This document shows, piece by piece, positions 1-4,996 of a stretch of DNA of 5,173 nt. Position 1 is the first letter of the stretch; the number at the start of each line of letters is the position of its first letter. This DNA is from Oscillospiraceae bacterium (GTDB taxonomy: Bacteria; Bacillota; Clostridia; Oscillospirales; Oscillospiraceae). Under the pieces are notes generated by a model that ran no database searches, was not told the DNA's origin, and worked only from the letters and a program-made list of their open reading frames with translations. The DNA lies in the NCBI GenBank assembly GCA_017405545.1, contig JAFRAF010000323.1:1-5173 (forward strand), written 5' to 3'. The position numbers and the translations under genes were made by a program.

Positions 1-324
1 ACCAACGTCGAGATCCGCCAGGCGCTGGAGCAGCTCATCGACGGCACCCTCGACCCGGAGAACCCCCGCATGTTCCAGTAGCTGTATCACGCGCTGCTCT
101 TCGGCGACAACGGCGGCATGGCGGACCCGTACTTCGTGCTCAAGGACATGCCGGGCTACGTGCGCGCCCAGCGCCTCGTGAGCTACGATTACTCCAAGCA
201 GAAGAAGCTCTGGCTGAAAAAGGCCGTCATCAACACGGCCAAGAGCGGCGTCTTCGCCAGCGACCGCACCATCAAAGAGTATAACGAACGCATCTGGCAC
301 CTGAAGCCGCTGGAGCTTTTATGA
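1..324 (+). pseudogene. glgP: Glycogen/maltodextrin phosphorylase, C-terminal part, with in-frame TAG
   Basis: The 5' end lies outside the window. Reading from base 1 gives the C-terminal end of a GT35 glycogen/starch/maltodextrin phosphorylase, a cytoplasmic PLP enzyme that releases glucose-1-phosphate from alpha-1,4-glucans. Family-typical features seen are the segment LFGDNGGMADPYFVLKDMPG, then a YVRAQ stretch, LWLKKAVINTAKSG, and the closing SDRTIKEYNERIWHL block shared with E. coli and Bacillus phosphorylases. A TAG at 79-81 interrupts the frame between PRMFQ and LYHALLF, where homologues carry an ordinary, usually polar residue. Homology is clear on both sides, so the frame was recently one gene. 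The stop could be a recent nonsense mutation, a base-call error or a read-through site. An ATG at 118 has no convincing Shine-Dalgarno and is unlikely to be a real start. The TGA at 322-324 overlaps the next gene's ATG, implying translational coupling. Family call is firm; the status of the TAG is not. Confidence 0.85.
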
Positions 325-2102
325 TCGCACTGCACGATTCCCGAAACCCCGAATACCGGACTCCGACAGGAGCCCTCCCCACAGGGAAATACGTAACGCT
401 TCGCGTCCATACGGACGCGGAGCGCTGCTGGTTAAGGCTCTGGTGGGACGACCGCGAGACCCTTCTGCCCATGAGGCGCGCGGAAGACGACAAGGCCCTG
501 TTCCGGCGCAGGCTGAAGCTGCCCGCCGAACCGGGGCTTTTGTGGTACTATTTCGTCCTGGAAAAGGGCGGCCGAAGGTACTGCTTCGGCAGTCCGCCCG
601 ACGGCCTGGGCGGCGAGGGGCAGCTGTACGACCACGAGCCGCCATCCTTCCAGATCACGGTGTACGACCCGGCCTATGAGACGCCGCGCTGGATGGCCGA
701 GGGCGTCATGTACCAGATCATGCCCGACCGCTACTGCGCCGTAGACCCGGTCGAGCCGCCGCAGGGGCATCTGCACAAGAGCTGGGACGAGCCGCCCGAG
801 CACTGCGTCGACGAGCAGTCGCGCGACAACTGCGCGAGCGACTTCTTCGGCGGGAACCTCAGGGGCATCGCGTCGAAGCTGGATTACATCAGCCGCCTGG
901 GCGTGAGCGTCATATACCTCAACCCCATCTTCAGAGCCCGGTCGAACCACAAGTACGACACCGCCGACTACGGCATGATCGATCCCTCCTTCGGCGACGA
1001 GGCGGACTTCGAGGCCCTCTGCCGACAGGCGAAGGAAAAGGGCATCCGCGTGATCCTGGACGGGGTGTTCTCCCACACGGGGAGCGACAGCCGTTACTTC
1101 AACCGCTACGGCCATTATGAGGACATCGGGGCCTATCAGTCGAAGGACTCGCCCTACGCGGACTGGTACACCTTCAACCACTGGCCGGACGATTACGCCT
1201 GCTGGTGGGGGTTCGACTCGCTGCCCAACGTCAAAGAGATGAACCCGGGGTACCTGGATTACATCGTCACGGGAAAGGACCCCATCGTCCGCCGCTGGAT
1301 GCGGCGCGGCGCCTCGGGCTGGCGGCTCGACGTGGCCGACGAACTGCCCATGCCCTTTATCCGGGAAGTCAGGCGCGCGGTCAAGGCGCAGGATCCGGAC
1401 GCGGCGCTGATCGGCGAGGTATGGGAGGACGCCTCCCGCAAGATCACTTACGGCGAGCTGCGCTGCTACTGCCTGGGAGACACCCTGGACAGCGTGATGA
1501 ACTACCCCCTCAGGGAGGGGCTGATCGACTTCATGAACGGTCAGATCACCGCGCCCGAGCTCAAGCGCCGCCTGGACAGCCTGTACGAGTGCTACCCGCC
1601 GCCCTTCGCCCGGTCGCTGATGAACCTCGTGGGCAGCCACGACAAGGCGCGCGTCATCAGCCGCCTGAGCGGCGAAGAGCCGGAGCACAGACGGCCCGAG
1701 GATCGCGACTGCGTTCCCCTGACGCCCGAGGGCTACGCCCGAGGTCGGGAGCGCTTCATTAAAATATGGCGCTTTCTCTGCGCCCTGCCCGGCATGCCCT
1801 GCCTCTATTACGGGGACGAGGCCGGCCTCCAGGGCGGGGACGACCCCTTCTGCCGGGGGACTTACCCCTGGGGACACGAGGACGCCGGCCTGATCGAGGC
1901 GATCCGCGAGATCAATTTGCAGCGGCGCAAGAGCCGCGCCGCCCAGTGGGGCGACCTGAACCTCACCGCGAACGGCGACGACAGCATCACCGCCCGGCGG
2001 ACGTTCAAAGGCGAGACGCTCGAGGTCACGCTCTGCCGGCGCGACGGCGATATTCAGCCTTCAGGTCAGGAAAACAAAACCGAAAACAGCGGAAACGCTT
2101 GA
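321..2102 (+). CDS. GH13 alpha-glucan hydrolase (neopullulanase/cyclomaltodextrinase-like), cytoplasmic
   Basis: This 593-aa protein is a glycoside hydrolase family 13 enzyme expected to cleave alpha-1,4 (perhaps also alpha-1,6) bonds in maltodextrins or glycogen limit products. Residues about 20-115 resemble the N-terminal beta-sandwich of neopullulanase-type enzymes (RVHTDAERCWLRLWWDD). The TIM barrel follows from GVMYQIMPDRY (about 128-138). All four conserved regions are visible: I DGVFSH (247-252), II GWRLDVADE (333-341, nucleophile Asp337), III GEVWED (365-370, acid/base Glu366) and IV NLVGSHDKAR (435-444, Asp441). No signal peptide is present, so it should be cytoplasmic. The ATG overlaps the phosphorylase TGA, indicating one operon for glycogen or maltodextrin breakdown. 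The C-terminal domain looks short: after LEVTLCRRDGD it ends in a Gln/Asn/Glu-rich tail where relatives continue with more beta strands. The last 26 codons lie inside a 170-bp direct repeat. Exact specificity within GH13 cannot be fixed by eye. Confidence 0.9.
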   Translation: MIALHDSRNPEYRTPTGALPTGKYVTLRVHTDAERCWLRLWWDDRETLLPMRRAEDDKALFRRRLKLPAEPGLLWYYFVLEKGGRRYCFGSPPDGLGGEGQLYDHEPPSFQITVYDPAYETPRWMAEGVMYQIMPDRYCAVDPVEPPQGHLHKSWDEPPEHCVDEQSRDNCASDFFGGNLRGIASKLDYISRLGVSVIYLNPIFRARSNHKYDTADYGMIDPSFGDEADFEALCRQAKEKGIRVILDGVFSHTGSDSRYFNRYGHYEDIGAYQSKDSPYADWYTFNHWPDDYACWWGFDSLPNVKEMNPGYLDYIVTGKDPIVRRWMRRGASGWRLDVADELPMPFIREVRRAVKAQDPDAALIGEVWEDASRKITYGELRCYCLGDTLDSVMNYPLREGLIDFMNGQITAPELKRRLDSLYECYPPPFARSLMNLVGSHDKARVISRLSGEEPEHRRPEDRDCVPLTPEGYARGRERFIKIWRFLCALPGMPCLYYGDEAGLQGGDDPFCRGTYPWGHEDAGLIEAIREINLQRRKSRAAQWGDLNLTANGDDSITARRTFKGETLEVTLCRRDGDIQPSGQENKTENSGNA

Positions 2103-2127
2103 CTGCCCTAATGTCATGTGCTAATAT
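2099..2127 (+). promoter_or_regulatory. Sigma-A-type promoter, copy 1
   Basis: The -35 TTGACT (2099-2104) and -10 TAATAT (2122-2127) are separated by the ideal 17 bp. The -35 box overlaps the GH13 TGA stop, and the -10 box sits inside the left arm of the dyad at 2116-2148. Transcription would start near 2134, within the right half of the dyad, and give a leader of about 50 nt ending in a strong RBS (GGGAGGAG, 2170-2177). The exact start is inferred. Confidence 0.7.
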
Positions 2128-2152
2128 GTAATTAACATGTTAGCACATTTTT
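2116..2152 (+). terminator. 33-bp dyad plus T-tract: hairpin terminator and/or operator, copy 1
   Basis: Arms ATGTGCTAA and TTAGCACAT pair perfectly. Inside them a T-G wobble and a second pairing (ATGT with ACAT) extend the stem to about 14 bp around a 5-nt AATTA loop. Five T residues follow directly (2148-2152), as in an intrinsic terminator, so it could stop transcripts coming from the phosphorylase-GH13 operon. The left arm also covers the -10 box of the internal promoter, so the same DNA could be a repressor operator. The stem is AT-rich, which weakens the terminator reading. Both readings fit, and the structure is unchanged in copy 2. Confidence 0.6.
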
Positions 2153-2183
2153 CGATTCTAATCATATAAGGGAGGAGACCGGC

Positions 2184-2368
2184 ATGAAGTCTTCCCTACT
2201 GTTAAGGCAAACAAGATACTAAATGTGTGGGCTGGACTTGACCATTTAGCAAGTATAGGATATGGAAGAGTAGAGAATTATTTTTCCGGGTTCCATGTTC
2301 ATACTGATTACTTTGATGATAAATACCTTATAAACATAGTAGAACAGATCGGATACTATTCTGAATAA
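2184..2368 (+). pseudogene. Disrupted cargo after repeat copy 1 (12-codon frame plus start-less ORF)
   Basis: The ATG at 2184 has a strong RBS (GGGAGGAG, 6 nt upstream) but opens only a 12-codon frame (MKSSLLLRQTRY) that stops at 2220-2222. A different frame is open from 2162 to TAA 2366-2368 and from 2186 reads about 60 residues with natural composition, beginning EVFPTVKANKILNVWAGLDH and ending NIVEQIGYYSE. It has no ATG and no RBS-linked start. It is one base out of register with the 2184 ATG, so a single-base insertion after that ATG would join them. This looks like the C-terminal remnant of a gene whose beginning was lost when it was joined to the repeat, or a frameshifted cassette. I do not recognise the family. 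The DNA is AT-rich like the genes downstream and unlike the GH13 gene. Confidence 0.5.
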
Positions 2369-2389
2369 AGATAAAGAAGAGGATTAAGA

Positions 2390-2824
2390 ATGAGAATGCA
2401 CAAGATTCTGAAGATTGTTTTCTATATATATATTGCGTTTAATATCTGTATTCTTATAGTGAATCTATATGAGTTGACCATAGAAGGAAAAAATGCGCTT
2501 TACATTGATTATGGAAGGAGTTATATAAAGGGAGTTTTTTGTGAAGATAATACAATTCATTATACAGCTTCGCTGTGCATCAGGAATCGACGGCCAACAC
2601 GCGTTAAAATGGACAGGCTTGAGCTAATCATATATGGAAAAGATGGAAACGAAAAAAACTGTGATCATGTATTGGCCGAAATAACCAGCCCTTCTTTTGA
2701 AGAAGTAATTATTTTTCTGCCTCTCTGGAGCAAGCGAATAGAGTGTACGTTTGACATAACAGATTTTGGAACAGTGTTTAGTTTAGACCGAATCAGATAC
2801 ATTGATACTTATCCGGGCTATTAA
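2390..2824 (+). CDS. Hypothetical 144-aa single-span membrane protein
   Basis: The product is not recognised. It has a short basic N-terminus (MRMHKILK), one hydrophobic segment at about residues 8-27 (IVFYIYIAFNICILIVNLY), and a soluble domain of about 115 residues rich in alternating hydrophobic/polar stretches, suggesting a beta fold outside the membrane. Five cysteines are present (in NICIL, VFCED, SLCIR, KNCDH, IECTF), with no recognisable metal motif or lipobox. The start at 2390 is supported by AGAAGAGG at 2375-2382; an ATG two codons later is an alternative. It lies 21 bp after the remnant ORF and could share the copy-1 promoter. Base composition is strongly AT-rich against the GH13 gene, which suggests horizontal acquisition. 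Its size and topology resemble the 133-aa protein encoded at 3007, though sequence similarity between them is not obvious. Confidence 0.75.
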   Translation: MRMHKILKIVFYIYIAFNICILIVNLYELTIEGKNALYIDYGRSYIKGVFCEDNTIHYTASLCIRNRRPTRVKMDRLELIIYGKDGNEKNCDHVLAEITSPSFEEVIIFLPLWSKRIECTFDITDFGTVFSLDRIRYIDTYPGY

Positions 2825-2844
2825 TAAATAGCTGATAAAGTAAC

Positions 2845-2925
2845 GAGGTCACGCTCTGCCGGCGCAGCGGCGATATTCAACCTTCAGGTCAGGAAAACAA
2901 AACCGAAAACGGCGGAAACGCTTGA
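2845..2925 (+). pseudogene. GH13 gene 3' fragment (last 26 codons) inside repeat copy 2
   Basis: From GAG at 2845 to TGA at 2923-2925 the bases encode the last 26 residues of the upstream GH13 enzyme, starting EVTLCRR and ending NGGNA. There are two residue changes (Asp to Ser, Ser to Gly), one silent change, and no frameshift. It has no start and no preceding catalytic domain. It is a molecular fossil showing that the repeat came from the GH13 gene end. Confidence 0.9.
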
Positions 2926-2950
2926 CTGCCCTAATGTTATGTGCTAATAT
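2922..2950 (+). promoter_or_regulatory. Sigma-A-type promoter, copy 2
   Basis: TTGACT (2922-2927) and TAATAT (2945-2950) with a 17-bp spacer are identical to copy 1. They should drive the 133-aa gene at 3007 from a start near 2957. The RBS GGGAGGAG (2993-3000) lies 6 nt before the ATG. Confidence 0.7.
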
Positions 2951-2975
2951 GTAATTAACATGTTAGCACATTTTT
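2939..2975 (+). terminator. 33-bp dyad plus T-tract, copy 2
   Basis: The same dyad as at 2116-2148 occupies 2939-2971 and is followed by T residues to 2975. All 33 dyad bases are unchanged, while mismatches occur immediately outside (2938 and 2976). It could terminate transcripts from the 144-aa gene while letting the internal promoter fire, or act as an operator. Confidence 0.6.
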
Positions 2976-3006
2976 AGATTCTAATCATATAAGGGAGGAG
3001 ACCGGC

Positions 3007-3408
3007 ATGAAGTTTGCTTGGTCTGGTAGCGAAAAAGCGGACAAACGAAAACAAGTTTTTATAATTGTAGCTCTATTATTTATTATAATTGTATTCAGAA
3101 TACTAGATATGGATTTATATGCTGTTGACACAGAGTCTTATTTTGTCAAAGATATAAAAATAATCAACAATCAATTATCGTTTTCTGTATATATTCCAAG
3201 AAGCGATATGTCAATTACAAATTTCTCCTATTATTTTAGTGATAAATCAATTTACATAAGACTAAAGTGTTGTCATGTGTGTTTATGTGATTTAACTAAT
3301 GGTGAACTTCGTGTATCAATTAATCTACCTGAAGGATTTACATACAAACTATACAAGAAAGGTCGCTCGAATTGCGACATACAATTGATTGATGAAATAG
3401 CCTTATAA
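3007..3408 (+). CDS. Hypothetical 133-aa single-span membrane protein
   Basis: The product is not assigned to a named family. It has a charged N-terminus (residues 1-16, KADKRKQ), one membrane span at about 17-33 (VFIIVALLFIIIVFRIL), and an ectodomain of about 100 residues predicted to be beta-rich. The order of elements (an SxSVY strand, an SIYIRLK strand, a LRVSINL strand and a closing YKLYKKGRSNCDIQLI) recalls small uncharacterised Firmicute membrane-anchored proteins ending in an I-K-K-I-Y-L-x-G-like motif; this is from memory and weak. A cysteine cluster CCHVCLC (88-94) and C123 stand out for an exported domain. The start is fixed by the GGGAGGAG RBS inside repeat copy 2, whose promoter lies immediately upstream. 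The gene is AT-rich and probably acquired. Function unknown. Confidence 0.78.
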   Translation: MKFAWSGSEKADKRKQVFIIVALLFIIIVFRILDMDLYAVDTESYFVKDIKIINNQLSFSVYIPRSDMSITNFSYYFSDKSIYIRLKCCHVCLCDLTNGELRVSINLPEGFTYKLYKKGRSNCDIQLIDEIAL

Positions 3409-3414
3409 TAATTA

Positions 3415-3536
3415 AGGTAATACCGCACAGAAAAGTAGTAGCCTAACCACAGGGATTCTGGTATAATAGAAGCATGAACAAACAATTGAGCATATCCTTG
3501 GTTCAGGACGAACTGGAAAAAGTCAGAACAAATAAA
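3415..3536 (+). mobile_element. IS5-family-like element, left-end remnant
   Basis: The AT-rich cargo gives way to a leader with an extended -10 (TGGTATAAT, 3459-3467) and an ATG at 3474 opening MNKQLSISLVQDELEKVRTN. That is the start I recall for IS5-type transposases of Firmicutes (usually MYKQLSISLV.. followed by K-E-F-L and an I-P-W motif). Similarity ends after about codon 21 (near 3536), where the frame runs into unrelated sequence and stops at 3552-3554. All catalytic parts and the right end are missing. The outer boundary is approximate. The identification rests on memory of the family. Confidence 0.6.
3459..3467 (+). promoter_or_regulatory. Extended -10 promoter from the IS5 remnant
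   Basis: TGGTATAAT is a consensus extended -10 element (TGnTATAAT). No good -35 is seen 17 bp upstream, which extended -10 promoters can tolerate. It would read through the transposase stub into the membrane ORF at 3556. Confidence 0.5.
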
Positions 3537-3554
3537 TGGTGGGAGGTGGATTAA
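3474..3554 (+). pseudogene. Truncated IS5-type transposase N-terminus (26 codons)
   Basis: The first 21 or so residues match the IS5-type start. The last five (WWEVD) come from the sequence on the far side of the break and include the RBS of the next ORF. TAA at 3552-3554 lies one base before the ATG at 3556. No DDE residues remain, so it is inactive. Its promoter may now supply transcription to the ORF at 3556. Confidence 0.55.
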
Positions 3555-3555
3555 G

Positions 3556-3708
3556 ATGTATACAGGGGGTAAAAGAACACAAAGAATACTAGTGCTTTTA
3601 GTTGCTATATTGTTTGTTGTATTACTCATATTCATTATTCGGTGCAGTGGTAAGATAAAACTGGACACGGAGGGGGTAGAAATTGGACACCGACCTGTTG
3701 TAAGCTGA
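3556..3708 (+). pseudogene. Small membrane protein, truncated by the IS3-family insertion
   Basis: The ATG at 3556 is preceded by GGGAGGTGG (3540-3549) and encodes a basic N-terminus (GGKRTQR), a strong membrane span (about residues 11-28, ILVLLVAILFVVLLIFII) and then RCSGKIKLD. From about codon 36 the frame runs into what looks like the left end of an IS3-family element, reads an unrelated tail and stops at 3706-3708, giving 50 residues. The layout (basic start, span, then an ectodomain) matches the 133-aa protein upstream. It was probably a third member of the array whose ectodomain was cut off. If the IS begins further right, near 3684, a few more residues would be native. No function can be assigned. 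Confidence 0.6.
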
Positions 3709-3767
3709 ACAGGTAAAATCAGGAAGGTGGACGCATCTACCCCGGACTGTGGACAGGAGGCTACCAC

Positions 3768-4139
3768 ATGAAGTACACGAAGAAAGAAAGACTGGACATC
3801 GGCAAACGCGTGTATGACGGGGAAATCAACAAATACCAGGCAGCTGCTGAGTATGACATCAGTGAACAGACAGCCCGTAACTATATGCGGCAATACCGAT
3901 TTGCCAATGGACTGCCCGCAAAGGAGCCTGGTGCCCGCATTCAACGGGAAGATAGTTCGCCAAAGCTTGCCACAGAAGATCCTGGTCTGGAGGAATATGA
4001 ATCCATGACCAAGGAAGAACTGATACAGGAGCTGGTTCGGTCCAGGATACGGGAAGCACGGCTAAAAAAAGGCTACGAGGTGAAGGGGGATGGTCCGGAG
4101 AAGGTCTTTATTCCGTTAAGCAACAAGAATACCAAGTAA
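3768..4139 (+). CDS. IS3-family transposase OrfA (helix-turn-helix protein)
   Basis: This 123-aa protein is the DNA-binding partner of an IS3-family transposase. Residues about 5-45 form a helix-turn-helix (KERLDIGKRVYDGEI, then AAAEYDISEQTARNYMRQY) that would bind the IS ends. Residues about 79-103 (MTKEELIQELVRSRIREARL) look like the leucine-zipper helix typical of OrfA multimerisation. The start is supported by AGGAGG (3755-3760) 7 nt upstream. After codon 101 lies the A7 tract used for -1 frameshifting. Ribosomes that do not slip add 22 more residues and stop at TAA 4137-4139. Base composition lies between the GC-rich operon and the AT-rich cargo, in line with a separate origin. Confidence 0.88.
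   Translation: MKYTKKERLDIGKRVYDGEINKYQAAAEYDISEQTARNYMRQYRFANGLPAKEPGARIQREDSSPKLATEDPGLEEYESMTKEELIQELVRSRIREARLKKGYEVKGDGPEKVFIPLSNKNTK
4064..4070 (+). promoter_or_regulatory. Programmed -1 ribosomal frameshift site (A7)
   Basis: In the orfA frame the codons read CTA AAA AAA GGC, which provides the heptamer A-AAA-AAA. Slipping back one base joins orfA codon 101 to the orfB frame. That frame is open from here to 4996 and would give an OrfAB fusion of about 409 residues, the usual active IS3 transposase size. The orfB frame already shows family-like sequence (YQVILELSGKFPVN) upstream of its first ATG, which supports fusion over independent initiation. Confidence 0.75.
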
Positions 4140-4171
4140 TCCTGGAGCTCAGCGGAAAATTCCCGGTCAAC

Positions 4172-4996
4172 ATGCTCTGCAAGGAAATGGGGATTCAGCG
4201 CAGCACCTTCTACAACTGGAAGAAGCACCTGGCAGATCCCGCGCCACGAACAAAAGCTCTGGTCAGTTCCATCATTCTGTTCCAAGAATATCATCTGAAA
4301 TATCCATCCCATGGATACAGATGGCTGAACGCCAAGATCAGGCTTGATATAGGACAGATCATGTCGGACCCCTACGCACATAAGTGTTGCAAGATTGCCG
4401 GGATCAAGAGCAAGGCCAAGCACTACAAGTACAAGAAGCCGGGCGATCCTTTCCGGATTTTTCCGAATCTTCTGACTGCAGAGCTCGTTATCACCGGCCC
4501 GCTGGAATGCATTGTCAGTGATATGACAGCTTTCTGGGTGCACGGTGTTTACTATGAGCTGACGCTCTACATGGATCTCTGGAATAATGAGATCGTAGCG
4601 CACGCGTTATCATCGAAGCGTGGAGACCGGATGACCTACATCAGTGGCCTGAATGATCTTATTGAGCTGAAGAAGCAGCATCCGGAATATCGGATGGTCC
4701 TTCATTCAGATCAAGGGACGGTCTACGCATCCAAGGCGTTCAATGAACTGCTCCCCATGTATCACATCGATCACTCCATGTCGCGGGCAGGAACACCGAC
4801 TGACAATGCAGCGATGGAAGCAATTAACGGCTGGATAAAAGCCGAGCTGTTCATGGATCTGCACGTAACAGGTGAGAAACCAGTCAATGAAGAAGTCGAT
4901 GAATACATCATCTTCTTTAATGAGCAGCGGCCAGCTTATTCTCTTGGCTATCTGACGCCGAAGCAATACAAAGAGCGTTTTGCGCCGGTATCTTAA
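4172..4996 (+). CDS. IS3-family transposase OrfB (DDE integrase core)
   Basis: OrfB is the catalytic part of the IS3 transposase, which cuts and joins DNA at the element's ends. Numbered from the ATG at 4172, a helical start (MLCKEMGIQRSTFYNWKKHL) precedes an HTH_21-like block (YPSHGYRWLNAKI, 44-56). The rve core then carries Asp117 (IVSDMTAF), Asp180 (LHSDQGTVY) and Glu216 (DNAAMEAINGW). Thirty-five residues separate the last two, the standard D-D-35-E spacing, so the site looks intact. The C-terminus (FFNEQRPAYSLGYLTPKQY) is the usual IS3 ending. The ATG at 4172 has no Shine-Dalgarno and sits inside conserved sequence, so the true product is probably the OrfAB fusion made by frameshifting at 4064-4070, with this frame read from about 4070. 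Possibly still active. Confidence 0.9.
   Translation: MLCKEMGIQRSTFYNWKKHLADPAPRTKALVSSIILFQEYHLKYPSHGYRWLNAKIRLDIGQIMSDPYAHKCCKIAGIKSKAKHYKYKKPGDPFRIFPNLLTAELVITGPLECIVSDMTAFWVHGVYYELTLYMDLWNNEIVAHALSSKRGDRMTYISGLNDLIELKKQHPEYRMVLHSDQGTVYASKAFNELLPMYHIDHSMSRAGTPTDNAAMEAINGWIKAELFMDLHVTGEKPVNEEVDEYIIFFNEQRPAYSLGYLTPKQYKERFAPVS

Larger units (their letters stand above)
2021..2190 (+). repeat. 170-bp direct repeat, copy 1 (GH13 3' end + promoter + dyad + RBS + ATG)
   Basis: Bases 2021-2190 match 2844-3013 at a constant offset of 823 bp with no gaps and six mismatches (2043, 2044, 2057, 2088, 2115, 2153). Identity stops abruptly at both ends: at 2020 inside the GH13 gene and just after ATGAAGT at the start codon of the following frame. 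This copy is probably the original, because its left half continues the intact GH13 frame. It carries the last 26 GH13 codons, TTGACT-17-TAATAT, a 33-bp dyad, GGGAGGAG and an ATG at 2184. No mismatch falls in the promoter hexamers, the dyad or the ribosome binding site. Confidence 0.97.
2844..3013 (+). repeat. 170-bp direct repeat, copy 2
   Basis: This is the second copy of 2021-2190, again ending just past an ATGAAGT start. It lies 19 bp after the stop codon of the 144-aa gene, and the sequence before it has no relation to the GH13 gene. It is therefore a transplanted or duplicated segment rather than a gene end in place. Promoter, dyad, RBS and start are all intact and lead straight into an open 133-codon gene. 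Confidence 0.97.

Noticed and set aside
118..324. Independent 68-aa gene starting at the ATG at 118
   Set aside because: Its sequence is the continuation of the phosphorylase, with no Shine-Dalgarno before the ATG. It is the part after the in-frame TAG.
1205..1762. Arg/Ala/Gly/Pro-rich 185-codon plus-strand frame, with similar ones at 443-679 and 1766-2131
   Set aside because: These are out-of-frame shadows of the GH13 gene with biased composition and no RBS.
432..1877. Long open frame of 481 codons on the minus strand
   Set aside because: It lies opposite the GH13 gene; open antisense frames are expected in GC-rich genes. It is rich in Val, Ala and Pro and has no recognisable motif, while the plus strand has all GH13 catalytic regions.
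2128..2190. Riboswitch in the leader before the ATGs
   Set aside because: The predicted leader is only about 50 nt, AT-rich, and matches no aptamer core I know; the dyad is better explained as a terminator or operator.
2021..3013. CRISPR array or phage attachment repeats
   Set aside because: There are only two copies, each 170 bp and containing gene sequence and a promoter, with no spacers of uniform size and no integrase of the tyrosine or serine type.
3273..3944. 223-codon minus-strand frame across the IS left end
   Set aside because: It spans three unrelated segments (membrane gene, IS5 remnant, orfA), which are each explained on the plus strand.
4073..4603. 176-codon minus-strand frame opposite orfB
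   Set aside because: It is a shadow of a clearly conserved integrase core; no domain or RBS is seen.
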